A stretch of DNA of 64,000 nt from Branchiostoma floridae. Its lineage: Eukaryota > Chordata > Leptocardii > Amphioxiformes > Branchiostomatidae. Shown here in pieces: positions 34,788 through 49,700 of the stretch (the first letter of the stretch is position 1; each line of letters starts with the position of its first letter). The position numbers were made by a program, and so were the translations under genes. The notes under the pieces were generated by a model that saw only the letters and a list, made by a program, of their open reading frames with translations, ran no database searches and had not been told where the DNA came from. Location: positions 2,266,396-2,330,395 of the forward strand of contig NC_049986.1 in assembly GCF_000003815.2 (NCBI RefSeq), given 5' to 3'.

Positions 34788-37700
34788 ATATACAACTTAT
34801 AGTGTTGTTCCTTTCTTATGTTCAGGATATGTGGAACAGGATATGTGGAACTGGGGGCCCAAACCCGTGCATTTAGGGCTTCAGAAAGTGTAGCATGACA
34901 ACCCCCATGCATACCCTTGGGGCCCAAAAAGGGTAGGCTGGCTACCCTGCTGGCTAGCCTGCTGGGCCCAGGCTTTTCCGTAGACCCGGAGATTACATGT
35001 AGCAATTACTATGCCTGTCAATCAGCTATTTTGGCTGAGTGCCATATGATGGGGCTATGAATTGGGGGATTTGAGTAGCCTGACGTGATAGCCAGGCCAG
35101 GTAGCCTGGCCTGGATGACAGCCCAGCCTTTTAAGCGAACCCCATTAGTTCCCCAGTGTCTGTGGTTTTGGATCTGGTGTTTATGATTGTCATCATTTCA
35201 TAAAGGTTATCTGTCTCGGAGACTCTGCACAACTCCCTTTGTTATTATTCTTACTTTGTACTTGGTAAACAATGCCATCATTCTCCATATTGTTGAATGG
35301 CAAGCATTGTAGAACTGTATATTCTACTGTTGTTTCAAGCTTCAAAGAAAGATAAAGATAATTCATCATATTCATAGCAGTTACGTACTTGTAGTAAAAT
35401 CTCTGAGGATTTCCTTTTGAAAGGCTTTTGTTTAACATGTAGATATAACAATAGCTAATAGTTTTTTTCCAGAAATATAAAGTTTAATTTGAATTTTTTT
35501 GTAGCCAAGAAAGTTGAATCTTTATCGGTAGCAGACCAATTTCAGGCAGATAAACTCTTCAAATAACTGAAACAAATCCATTTTGCTTTAGGACCTAGGA
35601 ATAAAGTTTGTAACCAAGTAACCATGCCAGTGTTCTAGCCAGCGAGAAATTTTTCCTTCCCCTTGATTTTGAATAAAAATCCTGTCGAAGGTGCGTCAGC
35701 CCAAAGGGGTCTGGGGCATGCTCCCCCGGGAAAATTTTCAAATCTAGACTCAGCTTGGTTCAATCATTATCTTTACATGCCAATTTTTGTCCGTCACAGA
35801 GGACAGAATGAGCAAAATTTTTGTCCGTCCCCAGCACCAAATTCCATCCCCTCCCTGCCATTAGGTCACACCAATTTTATTTGTTGTTTCTCGGATTTTT
35901 TCAGAAAAAAATTGGGTTGGTCGGTCGAAAAAAAACAACTTTTTGAAAACTTTTACGAAAAGTCGGGGGTAGGAGAGATCGAGGGGCTTACTCAATTTAC
36001 ACAACAAAAATAACAACATTTTAACATTTATGGGGACCCTGGTAGCAAAGTTCAAAGTTTGAAAAAAAAAACGATAAACGTACAGTCCAAAATAGGCACA
36101 TACAGCTACTGGAATTTGAGGCCCATAGTTACATGTAATCTGAGAAAGGAGAGGCAGTGAAATTTTGTCCACACATCAATTTGAAAAGTTTTTGTTTTTT
36201 TCTTCAAATCAGAAAAAATAAGGTAGGGAAATCCGAGAAACAACAAATAAAATTGGTGTGGCCTTAAGCACCCATCTACAAGCCCCTCCCCTGTGGATGC
36301 CTGCCATATGATTAGTGCTCATTCCAGCTGAAGTGATTAGATTATGTAGTCTGTACTTGGTGCCATGTATAGACCATGCCAACAGCACAGCTTAAACAAT
36401 GGGAATCGCTCTGTGTTGTGTCGACGTTGAAGGTTGGTCATTTCTATTACCTTTTCCATACCTTTTTAAAGTACACGTAGGCAAAAACTTTCCTCGCCTT
36501 GACTTAGCATAATCATGATTTTAGTAATCCATTTTACATCATTTTAAACAACCATGAAAATTTATGGTCCCATAAATAGATAACATGGTAGTTTATGACA
36601 GAGAAATTTTGTTATATCAGCAGTTATGCACAAATAATCTCTTGCCAAGCAAAGATTGGGGTAATTAGCATAAGATAAACAGCTAGAAAAATGTACTTTT
36701 AAAGAAACTGATATAGAAACAAAGAACAATGCTTGAAATGGGTATAGAATGATAGAATGACTTTTATCTATTTCAATAATACATAGAAATGTATTTCATT
36801 TGCTGTTATTATATTAGCTTTATTGCACACTATAAGTTACCGCCTATAGAATAGGTATCTTAAAAGAACTGAAAATTAGATAATAATATCTCTTATTGTT
36901 ATGAGCTTTATGTTAGAAGAAAAGAGTTACAATTAGTTGTTATGTCTTCTTCATTTTTTTTTCAGTATTCCCCCAGAGTGCCTCTTAAACATAGTGTTTG
37001 TTCTATTGTTTGTGTCGTGGTGAACTGTACCATTCCAGACTCAACAGGGGGGAACTTAAGTGGCCAATATCTCCATCAATAATTTCATTATCCACAGAGG
37101 CTCGACAGTTTGTCAATAGCAGAGGTGTCAGTTGATAATATCAGATGGTAGACATTATTGATTTTGATCATTTGTTTTTCTATACCTGAAAAAAAAAAAT
37201 ACAATGATATCTAAATATGCCAAGGAGCAGTTACTAGGCAACCGGATATGATTTTGACATGGACGTGTTAAACTTCTTCCTGCTATGACTCTTTTAGTTT
37301 TAGACATCTATATATATTGGTTTCAGCAGAATTAAGCAAGGGGGTAATGATGGGGTTAAAATTAGGGGGTGGATACCGGTACCGTGTACCAGAACAAAAT
37401 TGTTTTTTCTTGTTACTGGTTAAACCTGTCGGGAAAAAACAGACCTGAAAAAATTCAGTGGACCCGACGTTGGACCGTTTAGAAAATGAACAGATTATTT
37501 ATACCGGCATGACGGCAGCAGGTTTTCACGTGTTTTGAGGCTTATTGGTCCAAGGAAATAGCAAGAGCAAAGTAGAGGAGTGTTGATAAGTCTTTTTTAT
37601 CAAGTTTCTCCAGTCAAACTTGGTCTAACTTAACAGAGGCAGTAAGCGTTGTTTACGTGAAGATAGGATACTCCATGAAACACATTCTTTTGTAGCGAAA

Positions 37701-40700
37701 TGGGCCATTGTTTTTAGTTTCGCCCATTTACAAGTTTCACAGAAAATTAGGTCCAGGTCCGGACCTGGACCTGATCCTCTTGACCTGGACTGTACCTGGA
37801 CCTGAATTTTCTGTACTGGTACCCACCCGGTATCTAGTTAAATGTGTTTTATTTATCACAATCAGGTTTCTTCCTCTCAGAAACACCAGCAGAAATAGAC
37901 CTTGCTCTTAGCCTGATTGCCCTCGGACCCTTGGAGAATTGTCAGAGTGACAAAGAAAAGCCACAAAGACTGTCGTAGATGTTGTTAGGCCTGATTGGTC
38001 CGTCTGGCAGGATGAGTCCAGCCCAGTCTAGTCCAAGTTAAAGATTTGTTTGCAGGGTTCTAACTAATTGCATTTTTAGCATAACGGGCCACTGCGCTTA
38101 AGTTTGTGACCACCATGCTAAAGAGAGGACAGCTACGCTAATTTTCAACATTTACTTGTTGAACAATGTCAATCAAATATGAAAATGATGATATGCCACT
38201 CCAAACTGACCAAAAAAGCCTTCAAATTACAAAATGTACATGCGATGTTCACTGATACCCATACAATGCCAATTTTCTACTCCACATTTCAAAATCTTAT
38301 TGCAGAATGGCCAAGATCCCCCTTCCACCCCCTGACCCCCAAATTTATCGTATTTAGCTGCAGAACTTCTTACAAAGTTATTTGCATAGAGTGAGAGGAC
38401 ATTTGTAAAACTTGCAGACCATGCCATGGTGTAGACTGGGATGTAGATAGAATGAATATTATATGTAATGTTGTAAATGATATTTTTCTTATATCATCAA
38501 AATGTCAGTATGTGATTACTTCTAAGTCTTTAGAAATGGAGTTGAAAGGAGCTAGGAATAATTTATTCTATTCTGTTTTATACTATACAGATTCTTTTAT
38601 AATTATATACCATGTCATATACAGAGCATTCTTTATTTTACTTCTTTACGGTGCTCTTTTACTATAGTGTTTGATGGCACATAATTGTTTGTTGATTTTT
38701 CTGAATTGTAAGAACATTGTTATGCTAGTTCACTTTATCTGTAGGGTAACCTTTAATTTATCCGTTTAAAAGAAACATGGTATTTAGGGATGTCAAATCG
38801 ACAAAAAATGCACTATTTTCAAAATATTGAAACCACTGCCCATCGACTTGACATCCCCAAGTTTTTTCTTTTGAAAATAACGGATATAGGTTATCCCGCA
38901 GATAAAGGGGAACTAACTTTATGTCCTGCCTGTGTGACTGTAAAAAATGCCTCAGAAAGGACTAATTTTTGTTGACGACAATTTTGGGCAAGTGAAAGCC
39001 AATCCACTGTCTACCCTATTGGAGTCAATTTGTCTACAGACGCAGACTAAAATTCAATTTCGGAATGGCGCACTACAATCCTGTTGTAGCAAACATTGCT
39101 GAATAATAGATAACTTCTGCGTCTCGGTAAAGTCAGGAGACAACGGAGGATGCGGAGGGTCAATTTGTGACATCTTGGGGTCATTTGTTACGAGATGTAA
39201 CGGGGTTAAGGAAATATCTTCTGATTGGAGGGCAGGGCTACAGAGGGTCAAACTTTTAATGAAAGTTTCCGTTTGTGAAGCTTCGGCTAGGGCCGTCCCT
39301 CGGATAGGATGTTAAATGGAGGTCCCGTGTATGGAGAGAGTCACACCCCGTGCACGTCAAAGAACCCCAACACGTGCGATGGTGCGGTGTGAGATGGAGC
39401 AAACCCTTCTGTCTGGAGTTGGTGATTCACTTCAAATCACCCGGACGAGAGACCTGGCGCATCCCCGTCTTGTAATTACAAATTAGCCAGCGAAAGGGTA
39501 TGTCATCCCGTAAGGGGCGGTATAACCCCGCCGTGTGTAAACATGTGCGAACATGTGTGTATGGCGGCTTGAAGAGGTGACCTTTGACACCTGTTTCGCC
39601 ATACCCTCCATTGTCATCGTATATGGAGAATCCTAAGAAATAGATAAATGAAGAAATTTATAAAAAATAAGGTCCGATGGTCCGTAAATAGTTTCATCAG
39701 GTTGGTAGATCTGTCTTCTTCATTTCACAACCTTCTTTTAATTCTTCCGTAGACGTTTCGTGACTATCTGTCGTCTTCATCAGTACAGAATGAAACAAAT
39801 ATTATCGGTGCAATATGGAGTAGCACTGTATCTGTCTAGTTCATATCGCACCGATAATATTTGTTCTATTCTGTACTGATGAAGACGACAGATAGTCGTC
39901 AAAACGTCTGCGGAAGAATTAAAAGAAGGTTGTGAAACGAAGAAGACTTTGTTCAAATAAGGTAAGTAGATGGAGAGTTTCTGCTTGGGAAGTAATTTTG
40001 TAAAGACTTGAGTCTTTCCTTTCAATACATTTGGCAATGATTATCAAGCAGGAGTTAACTACTGGTCAGGAATATTCTTGAAAGCGTTTGTACAATCTTT
40101 ACATTAAATTGATTTAAAGCCCAACTTCAGTTTCTGATCTTGATGACATTACAATTTTGCATTCATGACTGAATGTAGGAACATAGCAATGTTACCTCTT
40201 CTTATTAGTTCTGTATGTCTATTAATGTACTTGTAATGCTAGTTCACCTTTATCCGTGGGGTGACCTTTATCCGTTGCCTTTAATTTCAGCACATTTAGG
40301 AGTATTAAGTCTGCTGACAGTGGTTTCAAATTTGCAATATTTTCAAAATGTTCCGATTTTAAACCACCGTCTGTCTTCTCTATATCCCTAAAAATGTTTT
40401 TTGTACAAACAACGAATATAGGTTACCCTCGGATAAAGGCGTACCAGCGTTACATGTATGTATGCCTAATAGTTCATGTACAATTAATGATACTGACAGT
40501 TGTATAGTTGGGATTTGAAGACAACCTAAGGATTGTGACTGACAACAATGTCTATTCTACAAGTAGTATCTTTTGAAAAAGATACTCTCATGTCCCTAAT
40601 AAACATACCTTCCGGAATAAACATACCCCCCGGACAAATCCTCAATATCTAATAAACATACCCCCCGGAATAAACATACCCCCCGGAAAATTACCAAATT

Positions 40701-43700
40701 GACAAGTATTTAACTGTGTCCATACTAACGTTACTTCTGTCCAAAGAAAAGAAGATGATAAGCAGGTAGGTTCTTTTTATTTATTTATGCCTAAGGACCA
40801 CATCAGTTGTATAAATGAGCTGAAGAACTATAACAGATATCTTGTTCGAATTATGATATTTTCTCCATTTTGTAATAAAAGGTACAGTGAAACCTGCCTT
40901 ATGAGTAACCTGAGTATAGGGGCCACTTGGCCATTTCGGTCAGTTTTCGTCGGTCCGTTGGATTTTTTACCTAATCATTAAGAAATAGTCTATAGCGGTC
41001 ACCTGTCGAATGCGGTCGCGGCCAGACGATTTTCGGTCCGGCCGCTATGCCATTGCCGATAGCGGTCACCGGCGCGGCGCGACTGGCGGGGTTCACTTTT
41101 TTCAATTTCTGCACTACATCAGCAAAATGTAGGCTCAAATTAGACGATTTACGAAGGAAACGTTGAATAAAGAAACATTATACAAAATTATGTGGTTTTA
41201 TGCGAAGTTTTTCCACCAAAGTGGTGTTGAATTCACGCGGCGTTTTTTCTCGTCTCAGACTCTTTGCACTCTACGTATACCCTTCTCTACATCGTCATAT
41301 CTGTGCAAACTGGAAGACCATATGGACAGATTTTACAAATAGACCGTCCGTTCATGTATCTGATGTTTTAGGTTCTTGAAATGCATGTACGCTGTCCCAA
41401 TTTTCGTATTCCGCGGGCCAAAAATGCGTCTCCGGTAATTTTCCAAGATGGCGTCAGCAGCAGATAAACAAGGTCACTAGGGGTCAGTGGGCGACTCCAT
41501 TTTTCCAAGGTAAAATGTCGCAAAAAGAATTCTCTTGTGTAGCATGAAATACAGTGATTACGGTATAAAAACGATTAAAATCTATTACATGAAACTTTTT
41601 TATGTGAAAACTAGACTAAGGCTGATTTTTGCCGGAGAAATAAGCCTACGTACAGAAAGTTTATTTCGACGTGACCTTCTCGGCATAATGGCACATGCAT
41701 CTACAGAGGAAAGTGTTTGTGGCGGTTTGAAGCTTAGAAATGATTATGAACTTGCTGTTTTTACCGACGAATTCCTGCCGTTTTGGAGAATATGCGGCGT
41801 CAAAACTCATATCACAAGGGAAACGAACTTATAGTTGTTATTTTTACGTCCAGTATTTATTATGTGAACGAATCACTCTTCCGCCTCGCTGACGATAGAG
41901 CATGGAACCACAAGACCGGAAATTCCTCGTGCAAGGTGCTGGTTTACGATGTAAACAGAGACTGTAAACTACTACTAAATTAAAACTAAAAGTTATTTAT
42001 GTAAAAATTGTATTTCAAAACGTCAGTGCGGTGTCTTATTTTCCCCCAAGAACAACATTTACTTCGTAGCGTCAAAGTAACCGCGTACGCGGGTCAAAAC
42101 GCGGGGAAATCCGCGCTGTTTCGCCCGACAAATAGTGAATTTTGAGCAAAAATACCGCGGAAATATGGGCAGAAACCCCCAAAACTTCAATTCTTTGAGG
42201 GTCCTGGCTTAGCAAAGGCCCAATTTTTAGGAAAAAAATAAACGTACCGTCCAAAATAAGAACGTACCGGGTGGATTGTGAGGCTGAAAAAAATAAACGT
42301 CCCGGTACGTTTATTAGGGACATGAGAGTACTCAAGTGTGTGAAACTGTAAGACTGTAGAGCCCCCTTGCAGAAGCTGTGATAAATACAGATTGCCTCTG
42401 TTTTCAAAGTTATCGATATCTTGCGTCTGTATAACCTAGTTCGAAAAACAAACCTCATGTATCGGTAAATTTATGTTGTACAGTTGTATATTGTATTGTT
42501 GCCAAGGTTAGCCCTTGATGATAATAGCCTCTGGCTAGTTGGGTAGCCCTGGCTGTATTTCTCTCTATACAGCCAAAGAAATCAAATCAAATCAAATTCA
42601 AAAGCCATATGACCAGAGCATATTATTTTATCAGGTAGCACCATGGTTCAAAAATTGAGGTTTCATACGTCAGTTTCATACCTATATGAAACTGCCATTG
42701 CATACCAAATAGTGGGCGGTGTGTTTATGGTGACAATTAGTGTTTTCCCACTATGTATGCGAATCAGGTTCTCATTTGCATACATTATATTATTTGATCA
42801 TCTCCTCCACCCCAAGAACAGACGAACACAGCATAGCTAACTATGGAGCAAGTATGGCACCCTTAGTAAACTACCTGTAAATAATATGGCACCCAAGCTG
42901 GCCTATCTGTATCTGTATCTGTAATCTATATAGCCGGTATAACCGCCGTTCGGCATAACACACCAGCTTTGCAGGCACGCGGCGCGGCAGCAGCTGGTTA
43001 TATTACACTGAACGACTCGTTACCCCTAACTTTTGCACATCTATCTGCAAGCATTCTTTAAAACTACCCAGAGAAGATGCCCCTACTGTACTTGGTGATA
43101 ACAAATTCCAATCTACGGTAGTTCTGGGAAAGTACGAATTTTTGAACACATCAATCCTAGGTTCAACTTGGTAACTCTGGTATTTGAAGGCATGACTATT
43201 TCTTGTTCTTTTTTGAGCTGGTATTAGATACTTATCAGTTGGTACGTCCACCAGTTTATTGATCATTTTGTACCGTCAATCACTTAAAAAACAAAGTACA
43301 GAACAGTGATGTATGAGACCTTGCACAGATAACTGACTGTACATGACTTCCAGCGTTTTGCCCTGATTGCATCAGAGCTAACTGTGCGCAACTTTACCAT
43401 TACCCTAATGATTATTGCCTAGTCTAGCTTTGTGGTTCTGTTCATGCCTTTTTAAAAGAAGATTGGTAGATTGGCCCCAGTGAGAATGGGTCTATTATAG
43501 CCTCTTTGATGCATGTGTGATAGGTTGATAGGCCATACAGACATGATTAAAAAGTACCAAATGGTCATTTCCCTTCCATCCGTATCTGTAGCTCTAATGA
43601 TGATAGCTATCGTTTACCAGGAACCTTGTGAGTTGAACTTCTGAGGTGGATAGTTAAAGTGTCTTTCTTTGTTGCGTAGGGAGATCATTATGAATATTCC

Positions 43701-46700
43701 CTCTTCTTTCCTCAAACATAGAGGGTACTGTGTCTTGAGTAGCTGATAGTGCCTGCTTGGAAAGCCAAGCACATTAAAACTAAGTTTGTAAAAATAACCA
43801 TTATAGAAAAAATGCTAACACTTTACATCCAATACTGGAATTAATACTATAGGGACCTATCCCTCTAAATTTTTTGGACGAACTCGGTCAACCTTGCCTT
43901 CTATCTCCAGCAGTGATGTCAGGAACACACCACTTTTGCTGAGGGGGTCATAAGTATGAGAAAGTCTATGTAGCCCCCCGTCTCTGTTGAGGGTGGGCCA
44001 GTGGGCTCTGATGTAAACTTTCTGTCACTTCTGAGTATCTTTTTGAGTAAATGTTGTAAACTTTTGCAGTTATTGTTGTCCCAGTTTGTTTGATGACCTC
44101 TCTCCTGCAAATTCATGACACAGCAAATGTGTATATGACTATTAGGCTTTTATCCAGGCATGCGTCATGGCGTCATCTGGACACGCTTTTCTTGATGTAA
44201 CAAGAAATTGGACACACTAGAGGCCCTTACACTGGGGAGCAGATCCTCTGACAAGCATGAAATTTTGATTGACCAGGCATGCCACTAGATCATTTGTGTT
44301 CACAGTCTTCTACTGTGACCTTTCTAACAGTAATTTTGGCCCTTAGGCCCTTACAATGCACCATTTTAACTTACAATTCTCAAAAACTCTGCACCATGGA
44401 AGGTGGATGCCCCCAGGCCCCCCTCCAATAGTCACACCTTTATCACACCACGACTCACCAAGAAAATTGGACCCCATGTAATGAAATCCTAGCTAAAAGC
44501 CTGATTACTGTACTACAGCATTATTTCAACCATGAAATCAGACACTGTAAATCCTGCTTTTCCCTCCCACTGCAAGATAAAATCAGTGCAAAAATTAATG
44601 AATGTACAGTATCCAGCCAAACCTCTTCAAAGAGGGTACTATAGAGAATCTCTTTATTCTTAAATTTGTACCAACATCATTTGATGTAGTGCCCTTTTAG
44701 CTGGTTTGTCCTTGGTACTGACCTTGCTGTGCCTATTACCTAATGACAAAACATCCCCTGGAGCTATCAACTTACCAGGCTTCACTTTTAATTACCAGGT
44801 AATGCGCTCTTTTCCGTGGAGCCCCAGTAAGCCAGCAACCTTGTTCTCATTATACAGTATCACTGATCTTTACAGCAATAATTTTCTTGTTAAGAGGGTC
44901 CAATGATTAATGTCTATCCCCACTCCCAGCTCAAGTCTGAATAATGTATAAAAGATGTCATAACATTTACTCTTCATACATACAGTCACCTACGATGTTA
45001 TATTAGGCCACACTAATTTTATTTGTTGTTCCTCGGATTTTTTCAGAAAAAAATTGGGTCGGTCGGTTGAAAAAAAAATTACAAAAAAAAATTACAAAAA
45101 GTCGGGGGTAGGAGAGATCGAGGGACTTACTCAAGTTACACAACAGAAATGACAACATTTAGGGGGTCCCTGGAAGCAAAGTTCAAAGTTTGAAGAAAAA
45201 ATTATAAATGTACCATCCAAAATAGGCATGTACAGCTACTGGAATTTGAGGCCCACAGTTAATCTGAGAAAGGAGAGGCAGTGAAATTTTGTCAACACGA
45301 GGTGTGGCCATCAATTTGAAAAGTTTTTGTTTGTTTTTTTAAATCAGAAATCCAAGAAACAACAAATAAAATTGGCGTGGCCTTAGTGAGGTTTTGTAGT
45401 AGAGGAAACAGTGGAAAAGGGTCTAGGTCTCCTCAGTTTATATCATATTTCATGTAAGGGGTGGGTACCTGTACAGAAAATTCAGGTACAGGTACAAATA
45501 AGCTGGACCTAATTCAGTGAAAACTTGTGAGTGTGCGATTACTCAAAACAATGATCCAACCAGGTGTGAAAATGGATATATAGCTGGCTTTGATTGTGGA
45601 GGTGAAAGTAAAAGGAGAGGCCTGGGATATGCTTCGCCTTCAATTTTCAAATACCATGATGCAATGCCTCTATGGTCTCATATGGGACCTACATACATGT
45701 ATATACACCACAGTATACACTGTTCTCCTGCACTCTCCCCTTTATTGGTTTAACTACATACCCAAAGCTACCTCATATTCTCACATCTCAACATAGATCA
45801 GCTGGACCGTCTTTAAAAGCTTTTGGTTTCTATTTGTTTCCTGACAAATTTACAAGATAGGGATTCTTCTGACATTGAAATAAGAGTGCATAGTCCTGGA
45901 AACATAGTAAAAACACATCCATTAGGCCACACCAATTTAATTTCTTGGGTCACGGATTCGCTCGCTCCAATTTTTTGGAAAAAATTAAAAAATAAGAATT
46001 ACCACTCAGCAAATTTTCACCATTAATAAAACCATTCACCAACTTTCTGGTGTAGCAAATTGGCCTTTATATTATAAGCTCCTTAAAATGTGGGTATTAT
46101 TATTGCAGTTATATTTTTCATTGATGAAGAATGGGACAAATATAAACATATTTTTTTTATAAGCTCCTTAAAGTGTGGGTACAGGTGCTGTTACTGTACA
46201 AAAATAGTGTTTTTGTACTTTTTTCAAGCTGAAAACTTTTTTCTTTATGTTTTGGATTAGCCGTTACCTTTACCCCAACCATTTTACAATTTTTATTTTT
46301 ATTTCGCCCTCTCGCTCCATATTTTTTATGAAAAAATCCGTGAACCAAGAAATTAAATTGGTGTGGCCTTATGAAGGGAAAATGTACCTTATTAGGTTGA
46401 CATTGAACGACAAGTTTCCTCATGTATTTCAGTTTACTTTGTTGAACTGTAGTTTAACTTGTGTTACCAGAGTTTTGGCTAGCCGAAAATAAAAATTTCA
46501 AGACAGAAAAAGATAATCTAGGGCTCGAAATACCACCTGCATTATGCAGGTTAGTGCAGGTAAAATTGGAGCTGTGCAGGTATTTCTGGTGTCTACCTGC
46601 ACCTAACCTGCACTGGTCCATGTACTGGGTTTTATACCTAAATGTCCTATGATGTAGGTGTGTATGGATTGTTATTAGCTGCATTGATTAAGTATATTAA

Positions 46701-49700
46701 AATAAGAAATAGCAATGCATGGTTCCTGAACAATTTTAGTATGATCCATACTTCCTAAATTCAGAGTGGTGCAGGTTAATTTTGTCCGGTGCAGGTAATT
46801 TTCAATGTTACCTGCACCAGTGCAGGTATGCAGAACAAAAGTATTTTGAGCCCTGTAATCCCTACTTACCGACCCAATTTTTATTCAGGACCGAAACAGG
46901 AAACAACATTTTGTTTCTAGGCCTAAATACTGGGGAGATTTAAACTTCAATTCCTGCATCACAGTTCACCTATTCATGGCTCTTGATATGAATCTTGCAA
47001 TTTTCTGACTAAACCTCCCTGTTAAAGGAAAGCTTATAGCAAAGAGTCTTGCGTCTTCTTGCTTTCTTATCTCTACTAATATGTATGAGGGACTTAGACG
47101 GCTAACTTTTAAAGTTTAAGGTTGGTTTAAGTTTTTCAGCTCTTTTCTGTTCAGGACGTTCAAGCAGTTTTGCATAATGAGGCAATAGAAAGTTTTCACT
47201 TACTATCCTATATCAATGAAGCATGCAGGTGCTGACCACCATTTTGGTGTCCCTATTTGCATTTCAGTAGATTGTAGACTCAAGTGTAGACAGCATTTTT
47301 GTGCTTCATATGCAAGTTTCCTCTAGTATTATCTTCTTGTAGTGGTAGGTATTTGATAGTGGTTATTTTAGAGGGTCAGGAGATCTTAAAATGTCCTTGA
47401 TCTCTGATTGACTGAAATGCAAATTAGGGACACCAACATGGTTGTAGACAAAATTACTTCGATTCTTTGTAGCATATAAAAAGAGGAAAGTACTCAATGA
47501 TTTTTTTCAAACAAGGGAAAAGGGGCGCTGCACCCTCATGCCTTGATCATGTGCCCCCTTACCCTGGGGAGCAGATCCTCTGGCAAACATTAAATTCTGA
47601 TGGCCCCCGGATCGCATGTTGCCACAGTCTTCAACTGGGACCTGTCTAATACAGTAGAAGCCACTCAATTGCACAACGGATTAATGCACACTTCTGTTAA
47701 ATGCACGTAATCCCCAAATCCCAAACAGGTGCGTTCCAGCTGAATAACTTCGCGTTATTGCACCATCCGGATAATTGTACGAAATTTAATGGCAAATAGA
47801 CCTAGCAATTAAGCGGCTTCTACTGTAATTTTGGCCACTAGGAAGTCATAGAATGCTCCATTTTAACTTAGAATTAGTAAAAACTCCACTAGGCAGAACC
47901 CTATATCTCCCCCACTTGGTGGCGCTGCTCAATTGCAGTGCTCCCTCTTGCAATTTTTTTCAAGAAAAACCCCTGGTAGGAAAAGGCAAGGAACATTTTA
48001 TAGATATGTTCAAGCTGGGACTGTCATGAAGCCCTGTTACTGCTCATGAACAAGAAGATATCACAGGGCTCGAAATACTTTTTCTGCACACCTACACTGG
48101 TGCAGGTAACATCGAAAATTCCCTGCACCGGACAAATTTCACCTGCACCACTATGAATTTAGGAAGTATGGATCATACTAAAATTGTTCAGGAACCATTG
48201 CTATTTGTTCTTTTACTACTACTTTATATAGGTGGTAACATTCAATGCAACTACATGTAATAACAATCCACATGCACCTACATCATAGGACATTTATGTA
48301 TAAACCCCAGTACATGGACCAGTGCAGGTTAGGTGCAGGTAGACACCAGAAATACCTGCACAGCTCCAATTTTACCTGCACTAACCTGCATATGCAGGTG
48401 GTATTTCGAGCCCTGTATCATGATGAAGATTCTGATGATTATCAGCCTACAGGATTCCCCTTCATCCGTGTTCTCCTAAAGGTCGTCCTGACATTGATTT
48501 GTGACAGGCTGTCTTGTTCCATCACAGGTCGTTGGCTTTGATATTTGAATGTCCTTACATTAACCCAGCATCGCTGCTGGCCTGATTCCAAAAGTGTTGT
48601 CCCTCCAGCCGTGTCTGGCTGCTTGTATAAGTTCGAACTGTTGGGCCATACCAAATTTGTTTGTTGCTTCTTGGATTTTTCAGAAAAAATTGGACCGACA
48701 AGAAATAGTGCTCACATTCTTTTCCATTGCTAATGCTGAACAGTGCCACAACCAGGTGTCTGTCCTTAGTACTGAACAATGTTTACTATTTTTTCCTTTG
48801 CTAAATGCTGAATGGTGTCACAATCAGGTAGCTGTCCTTAGTACTGAATATTGTTCACTCTTTTTTCCTTTGCTAAATGCTGAATAGTGTCACAACCAGG
48901 TATCTGTCCTTAGTAGTGTTCACTCTTGTTGTTTCCTTTGCTGAATAGTGTCACAACCAAGTATCTGTCCTTAATAATGAATAGTTTTCCCTCTTTTTTC
49001 CTTTGTTAAATGCTGAATAGTGTCACAACCAGGTATCTGTCCTTAGTACTGAATAGTGTTCAATAGTTTTTCTCTGTTCAATCCTGAATGGTGTCACAAC
49101 CAGGTCTCAGTCCTTAGTACTGAATAGTGTTCACTTTTTTTTCTTTGCTAAATGCTGAATGGTGTCACAACCAGGTATCTGTATTTAGTACTGAATAGTA
49201 TACACTCTTTTTTTTCCTTTGCTAAATTGTGAATATTGTCACAACCAGGTATCTGTCCTTAGTACTGAATAGCGTTCACTCTTTTTTTTTCCTTTGTTAA
49301 ATGCTGAATGTTGTCACAACCAGATATCTGTCCTTAATAATGAATAGTTTTCCCTCTTTTTTCCTTTGTTAAATGCTGAATAGTGTCACAACCAGGTATC
49401 TGTCCTTAGTACTGAATAGTGTTCAATAGTTTTTCTCTGTTCAATCCTGAATGGTGTCACAACCAGGTCTCAGTCCTTAGTACTGAATAGTGTTCACTTT
49501 TTTTTTCTTTGCTAAATGCTGAATGGTGTCACAACCAGGTATCTGTATTTAGTACTGAATAGTATACACTCTTTTTTTTCCTTTGCTAAATTGTGAATAT
49601 TGTCACAACCAGGTATCTGTCCTTAGTACTGAATAGCATTGACTCTTTTTTTTCCTTTGTTAAATGCTGAATGTTGTCACAACCAGATATCTGTCCTTAG

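Noticed and set aside
41451-41490. Another AAGATGGCG start (MASAADKQGH) like the SPOUT1 start
   Set aside because: Only ten codons, a weak donor and no downstream exon; lies inside an inverted-repeat element.
48244-48541. 98-codon frame resembling one at 46454-46684
   Set aside because: The similarity comes from shared CAGGG-family MITE sequence, not from a gene.
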